A DNA stretch of 45,564 bases, taken from Leyella stercorea (GTDB lineage: Bacteria; Bacteroidota; Bacteroidia; Bacteroidales; Bacteroidaceae). The notes beneath the pieces were generated by a model, which was given only the letters and a program-made list of their open reading frames with translations, made no database searches and was not told the origin of the DNA. The stretch is from positions 1-45,564 of the forward strand of contig NZ_JADYUF010000030.1 of NCBI RefSeq assembly GCF_021531655.1. The letters run 5' to 3'. The translations under genes and the position numbers were made by a program. Positions 33,329 to 40,374 of this stretch are shown piece by piece (the first letter of the stretch is position 1; the number at the start of each line of letters is the position of its first letter).

Positions 33329-33816
33329 CTATGCCTGTCCGATGGAGTGGTTTGCTGATTTTGGAGGATTGGGACCCATGGCTGTACAATATGCCGTGTC
33401 GTTAGGAGCCGAAATTTGCCGAGCCATGCTTTCACGTTTGGCTTCGGCTTCTTGCCGAGCCTTTTCCTATTGTTTCTTTCTCCTTACGTGCTTCCACTCG
33501 TCTCCATGCGTCTGTCATTTCAGGCTATTGCCAAATGGCATTCCAACGAGCCTTCAAATCATTGTACATTTCCAAAAGTGTAGTATTATAAATTTTGGCA
33601 CTGGCGAGTTCTTCCTTTACGGCATTCTTCTGACCTATAACTTCGCGTTTGTAGTGAACAATCTCCGTATTCACGTCAATAAAGCTAAGATACTTGCTGT
33701 CGCCATCTATCAAAGCATAAGCATTCAACCGCTTCTGCCACATTTCTTATAGCGTTGACACGGTTTATTGTACCATGCACTATGGATTTAACATATTGTA
33801 TGATTTTTTCGGTCAT
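33329..33816 (-). pseudogene. frame-broken relic of an unidentified coding sequence
   Basis: The minus strand reads MTEKIIQYVKSIVHGTINRV from an ATG at 33816; the reading shifts near 33743 into MWQKRLNAYALIDGDSKYLS, then a helical stretch (QKNAVKEELASAKIYNTTLL) to a TAG at about 33525, continues in the same frame as PEMTDAWRRVEARKEKETIG, and shifts again to EKARQEAEAKRESMARQI and on to a stop at 33329. Three breaks in about 490 bases with protein-like charged helical text on both sides argue for one decayed gene. The family was not recognised; a mobilisation or replication protein of a mobile element is a guess from the context. Confidence 0.5.
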
Positions 33817-33818
33817 TA

Positions 33819-33862
33819 TAATGGCATAATTGGACTAAAATAATGGCATAATTGGACTAAAA
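33819..33862. repeat. perfect 22-bp tandem duplication
   Basis: The unit taatggcataattggactaaaa occurs at 33819-33840 and again at 33841-33862 with no mismatch, directly upstream of the minus-strand relic start (33816). Iterons of small replicons and upstream sites of mobile-element genes look like this; with two copies no stronger claim is possible. Confidence 0.85.
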
Positions 33863-33918
33863 TTTCAGTTTTTACGAAACCGATAACAAATAATGTCTTT
33901 ATTCTTATTGTTTTTTAG

Positions 33919-33926
33919 TAACTTTG
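33919..33926 (+). promoter_or_regulatory. -7 box in front of candidate structured RNA
   Basis: TAACTTTG (TAnnTTTG), preceded by a T-rich tract. The next plus-strand start codon of a credible gene (34324) is about 390 bases away and a terminator-like structure lies between, so this promoter seems to serve the intervening non-coding segment. Confidence 0.5.
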
Positions 33927-33932
33927 CTGCGC

Positions 33933-34222
33933 ATTCGCAATAAATGCGTTTGCAAAACATACATAAGGCGTCGTCAACGCTTTGTTCATTGATTATTCTG
34001 AACGTAGGAAATTCAAAATGCTTGTCAATGGCTTAGCAGAGAAGATGTCACGGGTAGGTTGTACAATCAACCCTCGTAGTGTGCCAAGGAGGACAAACCT
34101 CAGCGGCACACTTTTCGGGGTTATTTATAACTTTCAGCGTGAGATTCTATCTGTTCGTCATCAAGCAATGGTTTCCTACGACCAAGAATAAGTGACGGAC
34201 AAGTGTAGAGTCTCACGTTTTT
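33933..34222 (+). ncRNA. candidate structured non-coding RNA (about 290 nt)
   Basis: A non-coding stretch bounded by a -7 box (33919-33926) and by a long stem followed by five T. Stems seen: 33930-33935 with 33943-33948 (6 bp); 33968-33971 with 33977-33980; 34057-34061 with 34068-34072; 34078-34085 with 34105-34112 (perfect 8 bp) enclosing gagg/cctc around acaaa; and 34138-34150 with 34205-34217 (13 bp, two G-U) continuing after a small internal loop as 34152-34160 with 34193-34201 (9 bp, one G-U), closing a 32-base loop. TTTTT follows at 34218-34222. It does not match tmRNA, RNase P RNA or SRP RNA landmarks that I know. 5' end and function are inferred. Confidence 0.55.
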
Positions 34223-34323
34223 GCGTTTAAGTTAAATATAATAACAGAAGTTCCATAATCGATATATTATTAAGACGATTGCTTTCGTATATCATCAAAA
34301 CCTTACCCAATAAGACAAAGAAT

Positions 34324-35361
34324 ATGAAAAGTAGTATTTCTTTAAGTTTTTCTATCGCTTTTGACAAAAACGACATGACTGGAGACATAAATAAAGATTC
34401 TCTTGAAGCAAGAATATCAGGATTGTCTTTCTATGTTGACTTTGATAATTATACAGAGTATTCAATAGAAGGCGGTTATCTAAAAGCTGAGCCTAACAAT
34501 GAACATGATCCTAATGCAATTGCTATTTTCCATGACAGTGGAAAGCATATTGGATATGTTTCGAAGGAGTGCATCCTTGAAGTAAAGAAATTCACGGATG
34601 GAGAAAATGCGCCTTGTCTCATCTATATTGCACCTTTCATTTACAAAGAAGGAGAGAAAGGTCTTAAAGGTGTGGTTCGCATTTTTAGATATTATGATGG
34701 GCAGGCTGATTATGTAAACAATATGATGGAACACTTTATCAATGTTTATGCCTTAAAACTAAAAGATGAACTAGAAGAATTTGAAGCGAAAATACATGAA
34801 AAGTACGAAAGTCTGTTAACGGACAGTCCTGATGATGAAGGACATATTACGTTCAAAGGGGTTCCATTAAATGGATCAATAGAGAAAGTAAGAGCAAAAA
34901 TCATGAATGCAGGCTTCGATAATGATGGAGAATCTCTTACTGGACAATTTGCCGGGCTAAAAGTTAAGATATATGTAGGTGAAAATGAAGAATTGAATCA
35001 CGTCTATTCTGTAATTGTTGTTTCGGAGCAAGAGCGTTCTTGGGAGTCTTTGAAGAGTAAATATCTGAATGTGAGAGAACTCTATATGAGAAAATATGGA
35101 AATCCAACGACTGATTCACGTACATTTTGTGCCCCATATTACGAAGGTGATGGTGACGAATTGGAAGCAACAGAAAATCAGAAATGCTTATATAGTTCTA
35201 AGTTTACAGTGCCTGGTGGCGAAGTGTCAATTTTTATAATAAACAGAAGTGTTATGTTTAATTTTGAAGATTCAATTAACAAGAAATTGGTAGAAGAAGA
35301 TGAGGAATATGAGGAAGCCGATGATTGTGATGAAGATTATGACGCTTATGATGATATATAA
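34324..35361 (+). CDS. HIRAN domain protein
   Basis: A 345-residue protein without signal peptide. Residues about 15-115 form a HIRAN domain: FYVDFDNYTEYSIEGGYL, then the core AEPNNEHDPNAIAIFHDSGKHIGYVSKE, corresponding to the usual l.pep.NpyDpnAi.V....g.iGylp. HIRAN binds 3' ends of single-stranded DNA in HLTF-type helicases, and stand-alone forms occur near mobile and defence genes. The middle (about 140-270) is helical then beta-rich and unassigned (ESLTGQFAGLKVKIYVGENEEL); the C-terminus is very acidic (EEDEEYEEADDCDEDYD). Coding DNA is AT-rich. The ATG at 34324 is chosen; an upstream TTG frame has no support. It follows the candidate RNA. Confidence 0.8.
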   Translation: MKSSISLSFSIAFDKNDMTGDINKDSLEARISGLSFYVDFDNYTEYSIEGGYLKAEPNNEHDPNAIAIFHDSGKHIGYVSKECILEVKKFTDGENAPCLIYIAPFIYKEGEKGLKGVVRIFRYYDGQADYVNNMMEHFINVYALKLKDELEEFEAKIHEKYESLLTDSPDDEGHITFKGVPLNGSIEKVRAKIMNAGFDNDGESLTGQFAGLKVKIYVGENEELNHVYSVIVVSEQERSWESLKSKYLNVRELYMRKYGNPTTDSRTFCAPYYEGDGDELEATENQKCLYSSKFTVPGGEVSIFIINRSVMFNFEDSINKKLVEEDEEYEEADDCDEDYDAYDDI

Positions 35362-35403
35362 GTAAGTTTAAACTATTAATATACAAGTAAAAAAAACAAC
35401 AGT

Positions 35404-35814
35404 ATGAAAACAAACAAAATTTTGAGCATCTTAGCGATGCTCGTAGTCTCAGTATCAGTTATGTTATTTATGTCATGTAGTAGTGACGATGACGGAGACG
35501 GCAGCAAAGACATCAATGTGCAAGAAGTAGTTGGAACTTGGACATGTACCGCAAGTACAGATAAAGTGGACGGTAAAACCATAACTGGTTATATGGTTGG
35601 CGAGTCCATTACCATAAGTGAGGATGGCAAATTCTCTTCTACTGCAAGCTCTATCGGCAATGGCACATGGAAGCTTGACGGCAATAAAATGTCAGCTAAG
35701 AACACTTATGGTGACACTTTCAACGCAACGATTGTTGTTAGTGGTAATAAGATGAAATGGAGTGGTTCATCAAGTCAAGGCGTAAGTTTTAACTATACTT
35801 GGAAGAAAAAATAA
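35404..35814 (+). CDS. small lipocalin-like lipoprotein
   Basis: A 136-residue lipoprotein: signal peptide with lipobox FMSC (Cys25) followed by the acidic SSDDDGDGS spacer, which in Bacteroidetes often goes with surface export (a lipoprotein export signal rich in Asp/Glu after Cys). The remainder is a small beta barrel of the lipocalin-like type: VVGTWTCTAS, ESITISEDGKFSSTAS, GNGTWKLDGNKMS, and a final FNYTWKKK strand. Ligand unknown. It lies 42 bases after the HIRAN gene and ends in its own terminator. Confidence 0.8.
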   Translation: MKTNKILSILAMLVVSVSVMLFMSCSSDDDGDGSKDINVQEVVGTWTCTASTDKVDGKTITGYMVGESITISEDGKFSSTASSIGNGTWKLDGNKMSAKNTYGDTFNATIVVSGNKMKWSGSSSQGVSFNYTWKKK

Positions 35815-35843
35815 ATTCTTTCAAATAGATAGCAATAAAGATT

Positions 35844-35879
35844 AACGTCACTGTTGCTGTTTTGCAACGGTGGCGTTTT
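35844..35879 (+). terminator. intrinsic terminator after the lipocalin-like gene
   Basis: A 14-bp stem with G-U pairs, aacgtcactgttgc (35844-35857) and gcaacggtggcgtt (35864-35877), six-base loop, followed by a short T stretch. Confidence 0.75.
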
Positions 35880-35956
35880 AAAATTTAAAGTGGGACAGGT
35901 GAGTTTGCATGAGACTAATGTTCATTAATTGTGTAATAACTTAAAACTGAGATATA

Positions 35957-36772
35957 ATGACAGAAGACGAAAAGAAAGAATTTGAAGAGTTCTTAGAATG
36001 GAAGGCCGATAAGAAACGCAAAGAGGAAGAAAACAAGGCGAAACAAGAAGAGGCTGAAAGACAAGTTAAGGTTAATGCTCAAATGCCTCAAATAGAGGAA
36101 GAGGAAAGCATGGAATTTGATAACAAACAAGTTCCTTATTCTTCAAATAATAAGATTAAAAGCAACAATACCGGGGAAAAACCTACAACCTTCCCATTAG
36201 CTTTTGTATTACTAATTTCTTTGATTATTTTTCTCTTTTGTATTTGTATACTAAAAGATTGTTCTGATAATAATCAAACATCTTCTTATAAAACAGAGTC
36301 AACTTCTAATAGTGAGGCTGATAAAGAAAGACTTGATTCTCTCGCCGCTATAGATGCTGCAGAAACCAAGAGACTGGATAGTCTTAAGAGAGCTAAGAGA
36401 ATAGACCTGTTAAAAAATACGATAAAGATAAAGAAGGCTTATATATCATCTCCTAATAGTGCTGGCGGTGTAGACGCTCATTTTGTATGGAAGAATGTAT
36501 CTAATAAGACTATAAAATATTTAAACTGGAGTGGCTATCCTATAAATGCTGTGGGTGACCCAGTTTCATGTGAAGCTCGTGGAACCATTGAAGGTGGTGG
36601 TAAGGTTACTGGCCCTATAAAGCCAGGAGCGACTTATGGTTACGGAACATATTGGGATTGTCTTTGGTACAATTATTCTGCAAAGAAGCTTGTACTAACA
36701 GACATCTATATAGAATATATGGATGGTAGCTCTATCCATATAAACAGTAACGAATTGAAATATGTTCGTTAA
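35957..36772 (+). CDS. membrane-anchored protein with N-terminal coiled coil
   Basis: A 271-residue protein. Residues 1-36 are a highly charged helix (MTEDEKKEFEEFLEWKADKK onward), a single membrane segment lies at about 79-99 (LAFVLLISLIIFLFCICIL), a second helical stretch (about 120-155) follows, and the C-terminus (160-271) is a beta-rich domain with ISSPNSAGGVDAHFVWKNVS, NKTIKYLNWSGYPINAVGDP and IKPGATYGYGTYWDCLWYN. That domain pattern (PNSAGGVD, NKS.KTIKY, NAVGD.V.C, GP..PG....) recurs in small exported proteins of gut bacteria; function unknown. The N-terminus should face the cytoplasm and the domain the periplasm. Confidence 0.68.
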   Translation: MTEDEKKEFEEFLEWKADKKRKEEENKAKQEEAERQVKVNAQMPQIEEEESMEFDNKQVPYSSNNKIKSNNTGEKPTTFPLAFVLLISLIIFLFCICILKDCSDNNQTSSYKTESTSNSEADKERLDSLAAIDAAETKRLDSLKRAKRIDLLKNTIKIKKAYISSPNSAGGVDAHFVWKNVSNKTIKYLNWSGYPINAVGDPVSCEARGTIEGGGKVTGPIKPGATYGYGTYWDCLWYNYSAKKLVLTDIYIEYMDGSSIHINSNELKYVR

Positions 36773-36838
36773 TGTCAAGTTTTTATTTTCTAACTTATAA
36801 GACAATAAGAGTATAAGGTAAATATAGTAATAGAGAAT

Positions 36839-37252
36839 ATGAATAATGAAGAGAAGCTAGAAAAATCTACGGTGGTTGGCAGTCTTACTCTTTTTGTTTC
36901 TTGCTATGGTATAAACATTTATGAAGTAGCAACGCATGATGATTACACTAATTATCAAGATAAGTTGCCCTTCGAATCTATTATTGTGACAAGTATTGTC
37001 ACAGGAATTATAATGACAATTGTTACATGGCTGGTTTTAACTCTTTATGATTGCCATAAAAAAGCAAAGGAAGATGATAGTGTTACAACTTTAGAACTAT
37101 TCAAAAGGGAAGTTTTTTGCAAACGTACTTTTATTGGATTGATAATACTAATCATTGTTTCTTTTCTTGTTGTTTTTCTTGGAATAATCTTTTTCTCATT
37201 GATTGTTTTCTATATATTTATATTGAAAGGAAAAATAAACTGGAGAAAATAG
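36839..37252 (+). CDS. small integral membrane protein, unknown
   Basis: A 137-residue protein with three or four hydrophobic segments (about 13-30, 46-69, 96-117 and 118-131) separated by a charged loop (DCHKKAKEDDSVTTLELFKRE). No family recognised. It starts 66 bases after the preceding membrane-anchored protein gene on the same strand and is followed by a terminator, so the two likely form a transcript. AT-rich coding DNA like the rest of the island. Confidence 0.6.
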   Translation: MNNEEKLEKSTVVGSLTLFVSCYGINIYEVATHDDYTNYQDKLPFESIIVTSIVTGIIMTIVTWLVLTLYDCHKKAKEDDSVTTLELFKREVFCKRTFIGLIILIIVSFLVVFLGIIFFSLIVFYIFILKGKINWRK

Positions 37253-37315
37253 AAGCGAATGCTTCTGTGTAATTGTGTAGTATATCGTGGTTGTTTGAAT
37301 AATGCCGAAAAATAA

Positions 37316-37348
37316 AGGAGAGTGCAAATGTACATATTGCGTTCTCCT
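37316..37348. terminator. bidirectional terminator at the centre of the island
   Basis: Stem aggagagtgc (37316-37325) and gcgttctcct (37339-37348) with G-U pairs, flanked by A-rich sequence on the left and a T-containing stretch on the right. It separates the plus-strand membrane protein gene from the minus-strand integrase relic. Confidence 0.65.
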
Positions 37349-37429
37349 CTATTTTAAAGAATTAGTACGACCATCGACCCCTTACTACTGTCCCTGCATC
37401 TTTCTGCCAATTTTTCAGCGGTGCCTATG

Positions 37430-38366
37430 TCATGGAGTCTTTGAAATCGGCGAACACCTAACCTCGTCCTGTGAAAGATGCTCCTTGTCAGTCGGGATTG
37501 TCTCGATACGTTCCAAGAAGCCATTTGGGTTCTCCTTTATCTTCCGATCACGATAGGCTGTGTGGATTGAAGCACGGAAAGTTACCTTTCGGTTTCCTCC
37601 TTCGCACCTCGGCAATTCAAACAAGTTTGATTGCGCTCGGTTTGTCGTCGGTTTACCAGTAGTTGGCTGCTGAGTTGATATGTAGTTTTCTGTTCTTATG
37701 CAGTCCCTGTGGTGCTGTCAGCAGATACTCACGAAATCTGTTGCACAAGTCCACGTTTATCTTCCCGAAGGTACACTTGCCTTGCATGGAGGTACGAAAG
37801 TGCATATAAACGTGTTGGCACTTGGAGTTCTTCTTGTCCGCCAGTTTCTTGAAGTAGGCAAGGAAATCGCCTTTCATCTTCTACTTGTCGAAGAAATCGT
37901 AACGCTCGTTGACGATAGCCTCGAAGCGACAGCAGCGTATCGCATCGGCTCTTGCCGTAAGGTTGAGGTTGTACTTCTGTTCCATCAGGTTCTTCGATTT
38001 GGCATAGATGTAGATGCCAAACGACTCATGGCGGATGACTTTCATCGTGCTCTCGTCACGATAGCCTGGATAATAGTCAAGCACCTCATACTCCTCTTCC
38101 CCTTTTATTGGTTCCTGGTTTTGTGTTGGCTTTTCAGCTTTTGCCTTTTTACTGAGCTTGCTCTTGCTGGCAGGAACCACACGCTTGTAGGGATTACCCT
38201 CAAACATCTTCTCTATATCAGCCTTTCTTACGAATGCCATTCGGCTGCTCAATCTTGATGCCTTCAGCTTGCCATTAGCCACAAGTTTGTAGATATACTG
38301 TCGGGTGCATCCCATCAGAATGGCAGCTTTAGAGAAGGTAAGATACTCCTGATGTTGCAGATCCAT
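37430..38366 (-). pseudogene. broken tyrosine integrase fused to an excisionase-type HTH
   Basis: From an ATG at 38366 the frame first encodes an excisionase/MerR-like HTH (LTFSKAAILMGCTRQYIYKLVANGKLKASRL), a basic linker, then text typical of the arm- and core-binding domains of Bacteroidetes tyrosine integrases (VIRHESFGIYIYAKSKNLMEQ, TARADAIRCCRFEAIVNE). A TAG at 37878-37880 interrupts; the same frame continues KMKGDFLAYFKKLADKKNSK and CTFGKINVDLCNRFREYLLTAP to NSAANYW, then stops. After a 73-base insertion the integrase resumes as TFRASIHTAYRDRKIKENPN, GFLERIETIPTDKEHLS and ends. The catalytic domain (Arg-His-Arg-Tyr) is absent. Certainly non-functional as a recombinase; the HTH part alone could still be made. 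Confidence 0.82.
37583..37655. repeat. 73-bp insertion inside the integrase relic
   Basis: Lies exactly between the codons for NSAANYW and TFRAS, which are contiguous or nearly so in intact integrases of this kind. It contains a palindrome tcaaac-aa-gtttga and a segment rich in ccttcgcacctcgg-like words. Probably a copy of a short interspersed repeat; no second copy was found in the window. Confidence 0.5.
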
Positions 38367-38451
38367 GATTGGCTCAATACCGTTAATCAAGCAACTTCGA
38401 TATTATGAGGTCTGTTGTCTTTTCTGTCATTTTACACCATATAATAAAGAT

Positions 38452-38781
38452 TTACCACAGTGCAACTTTGCCTGCTATTCCCAAGTCAATAGTTGCAGTT
38501 ACTACACCCAATGCCTTGAACACTCTTCTCATAGTTGGAATGGTTATGCTATAACCTCTTTCCAATCGAGATATTTGTGCTCTTTTCACTCCTATACGCT
38601 CACCAAGTTGCTCTTGCGTCAAGTTCTGTTCTATGCGAGCTTTCTTGATGGCTTCACCCAGCCTATAAGCATGCAATGCTTCATCCACTTCACTTTCAAA
38701 AGCATTACGTTTTGGAGTGCCAACTTTGCCGAAATGCTTGTCAAGCACATCGTCCAATGGAGTAAGATTCATTTGTGCCAT
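38452..38781 (-). CDS. HigA/XRE-type antitoxin
   Basis: A 109-residue protein with an N-terminal extension (residues 1-45, likely toxin-binding) and a C-terminal Cro/C1-type helix-turn-helix: LGEAIKKARIEQNLTQEQLG, ERIGVKRAQISRLERGYS. Such proteins neutralise a RelE/HigB-like mRNA interferase and repress their operon. It starts two bases after the toxin stop, in the HigB-first order. The promoter with an 11-bp inverted repeat upstream of the toxin is a fitting operator. The toxin partner carries a nonsense codon, the antitoxin looks intact. Confidence 0.85.
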   Translation of the reverse strand: MAQMNLTPLDDVLDKHFGKVGTPKRNAFESEVDEALHAYRLGEAIKKARIEQNLTQEQLGERIGVKRAQISRLERGYSITIPTMRRVFKALGVVTATIDLGIAGKVALW

Positions 38782-38783
38782 AA

Positions 38784-39122
38784 TTACTTGTTTTTGAAAT
38801 ATTCTTTTCTGATTGCTTCAGCTTTCGCAATTTCTTTACTTGGTGTCTTCTGGGTTTTCTTAATGATGCCGTGAGTGGCAATCACCAATGTCTCTTTGTC
38901 TTTATCCCAAAAGGCGAATAAGCGATAAGCCGTTTTATTGTATAATGTACGAAACTCCCATATTTCCGAATTCTCCAACTTCTTAAAAAGTTCCTTGTTG
39001 CGTTCACCACCTGCAACACGCTTGATGTTGTAGTAAATCTTGTAGGATACAGCTTCGGGTAAACTCTCAATGAAGTTTTGTGCCTAGTCTGTCAAGACAA
39101 GTCGGAATATATTTTGTGCCAT
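38784..39122 (-). pseudogene. HigB-like (Gp49 family) toxin with amber codon 13
   Basis: Reading from the ATG at 39122 gives MAQNIFRLVLTD, then TAG (39084-39086), then without frame change AQNFIESLPEAVSYKIYYNI, GGERNKELFKKLENSEIWEF, RTLYNKTAYRLFAFWDKDKE, ending in AIRKEYFKNK. The 112-codon length and motifs LFKKLENS..WEFRTLY, RLFAFW and the THGIIKKTQKTP stretch are those of the phage-derived Gp49-like/HigB toxins, mRNA interferases acting at the ribosome. The amber stands where relatives usually have a charged residue of the first helix, so a single base change is enough. Internal initiation would give only a shortened product lacking the first strand. Confidence 0.82.
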
Positions 39123-39140
39123 ACATTTTCTTTTTGCATA

Positions 39141-39180
39141 CAAAGGTAAGTATAATGTTTCACAAATAAGAAACATTATA
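39141..39180 (-). promoter_or_regulatory. toxin-antitoxin promoter with 11-bp operator palindrome
   Basis: Minus strand -7 box TACCTTTG (39141-39148) 19 bases upstream of the toxin ATG. A perfect inverted repeat, tataatgtttc (39151-39161) and gaaacattata (39170-39180) with an 8-base spacer, covers the upstream promoter region, as expected for autoregulation by the HTH antitoxin. It also lies close to the divergent promoter at 39214. Confidence 0.7.
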
Positions 39181-39213
39181 AAGAAAAAGGCATTGTTTGT
39201 CTTCAAAAAATAC

Positions 39214-39221
39214 TACCTTTG
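39214..39221 (+). promoter_or_regulatory. -7 box of the MBL-fold hydrolase gene
   Basis: TACCTTTG, 25 bases before the ATG at 39246; TTG at 39193-39195 may be a weak -33 element. Divergent to the toxin-antitoxin promoter. Confidence 0.55.
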
Positions 39222-39245
39222 TACGTAGAACTAATATAAAATATA

Positions 39246-40046
39246 ATGAATAAGATAACGATGCTTGGCACGGGTAGCGCCACAGTTTCCCATATTTACA
39301 ATACATGTTTTGTTCTATCCACAGATACCACATTGCTTCTTGTTGACGCTGGAGGTGGTAATGGCATACTTACGCAGCTGGATAAGGCAAAGATTTCTAT
39401 CTCTGACATTCATCACCTCTTTGTCACTCACGCTCATACCGACCATGTGTTGGGCGTAATTTGGATTGTACGTATGGTAGCCCAATGCAAGGGGTATGAG
39501 GATAAGCTGCACGTCTATGGCAACGACAAGGTGATGAAGGTTGTGCGTACTATTATTGACATGATTCTGGCTAAAAAACAATTGGCTAAAGTTGAGGAGC
39601 GTGTTGTGTTTCACGAACTTACGGATGGTGAGAACTTCAACGTCGGCGATATTCAGATGACCTGCTTCGACATCCATTCGACGAAGGAGAAGCAGTATGG
39701 ATTTCGTGCCGTATTGCCAGACCATACCATACTGGCGTGTCTTGGTGATGAACCATACAATCATGCAAATCGCCCTTATATAGAAAATGCCGACTGGATG
39801 ATGTGCGAGGCTTTCTGTCTTTATGCCGACCGCGACATATTTAAGCCTTACGAAAAGAGTCATAGTACGGCTCTTGACGCAGGAAGACTTGCGGCTGAAC
39901 TTCATGTCAAAAACCTCATTCTATACCACACGGAGGAGAAGACTCTTGCTACACGTAAGGACTGTTACACAAAGGAGGCTGCCATCGGATTTGGAGGAAG
40001 AATAGAAGTGCCTGATGATATGGAAACCATTAAATTGAATGGCTGA
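39246..40046 (+). CDS. MBL-fold metal-dependent hydrolase (RNase Z-like)
   Basis: A 266-residue metallo-beta-lactamase fold hydrolase. The metal motif is HAHTDH (His62, His64, Asp66, His67), preceded by the typical LLVDAGGGNGILTQL and followed by GVIWIVRMV. A further ligand lies probably in CLGDEPYNHANRPY and the later His in LILYHTEE. It resembles the ribonuclease Z/ElaC branch by the start MLGTGSA and SDIHHLFVTHAHTDHV but lacks the long exosite arm of RNase Z, so tRNA processing is not inferred. Likely a cytoplasmic phosphodiesterase or related enzyme. GC content is back to the core level, marking the end of the island. Confidence 0.85.
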   Translation: MNKITMLGTGSATVSHIYNTCFVLSTDTTLLLVDAGGGNGILTQLDKAKISISDIHHLFVTHAHTDHVLGVIWIVRMVAQCKGYEDKLHVYGNDKVMKVVRTIIDMILAKKQLAKVEERVVFHELTDGENFNVGDIQMTCFDIHSTKEKQYGFRAVLPDHTILACLGDEPYNHANRPYIENADWMMCEAFCLYADRDIFKPYEKSHSTALDAGRLAAELHVKNLILYHTEEKTLATRKDCYTKEAAIGFGGRIEVPDDMETIKLNG

Positions 40047-40120
40047 TAAAGCGCGTATATGAAAACTGAAAATCGCCTGTTGATAACAGGCTTTGTCACA
40101 AAATGTTCTTATAAAGAGAC

Positions 40121-40310
40121 TGAACTTTAGCAAGTTCAGAGAATTCAGAAGTTAAAGAAGTTTTTCACAAAGCTCAAGGAAACTGCGCTCCCTACGGTCG
40201 CTAGAATTTATAGCCATTACTCTTTTTGCTGAATATTCAGCTATAAGACATACGGCTTTAAAATCTATAACTTCTTTAAATTCTATAACTTCTGAACTTG
40301 CGAAAGTTCA
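40121..40310. repeat. palindromic interspersed repeat, copy 1
   Basis: A 190-bp element with terminal inverted repeats of 20 bases, tgaactttagcaagttcaga (40121-40140) and its complement at 40291-40310 with one mismatch; pairing continues irregularly inwards (gaagtt/aacttc words). The unpaired centre carries ccctacggtcgcta (from 40190) and gccatta. Related to the copy at 42955-43115. Resembles REP or MITE elements; no ORF inside. Confidence 0.8.
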
Positions 40311-40324
40311 ATAAAGAGATATAT

Positions 40325-40366
40325 AAAAAAGGCTGACACTTCAGAGATGAGGTGTCAGCCTTTTTT
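40325..40366. terminator. bidirectional terminator after the glycogen phosphorylase gene
   Basis: A stem of 15 bp (six A plus ggctgacac at 40331-40339, pairing with gtgtcagcc at 40352-40360 plus six T), 12-base loop. It lies nine bases past the phosphorylase stop and works on both strands by sequence. Confidence 0.9.
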
Positions 40367-40374
40367 GATGAATA

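Noticed and set aside
33982..34191. 69-codon plus-strand ORF in the RNA-like region
   Set aside because: Starts at TTG, no protein-like pattern, and lies across stable stem-loops.
37302..37662. Plus-strand ORFs of 60-85 codons at 37302-37662
   Set aside because: Antisense to the integrase relic and its insertion; no independent support.
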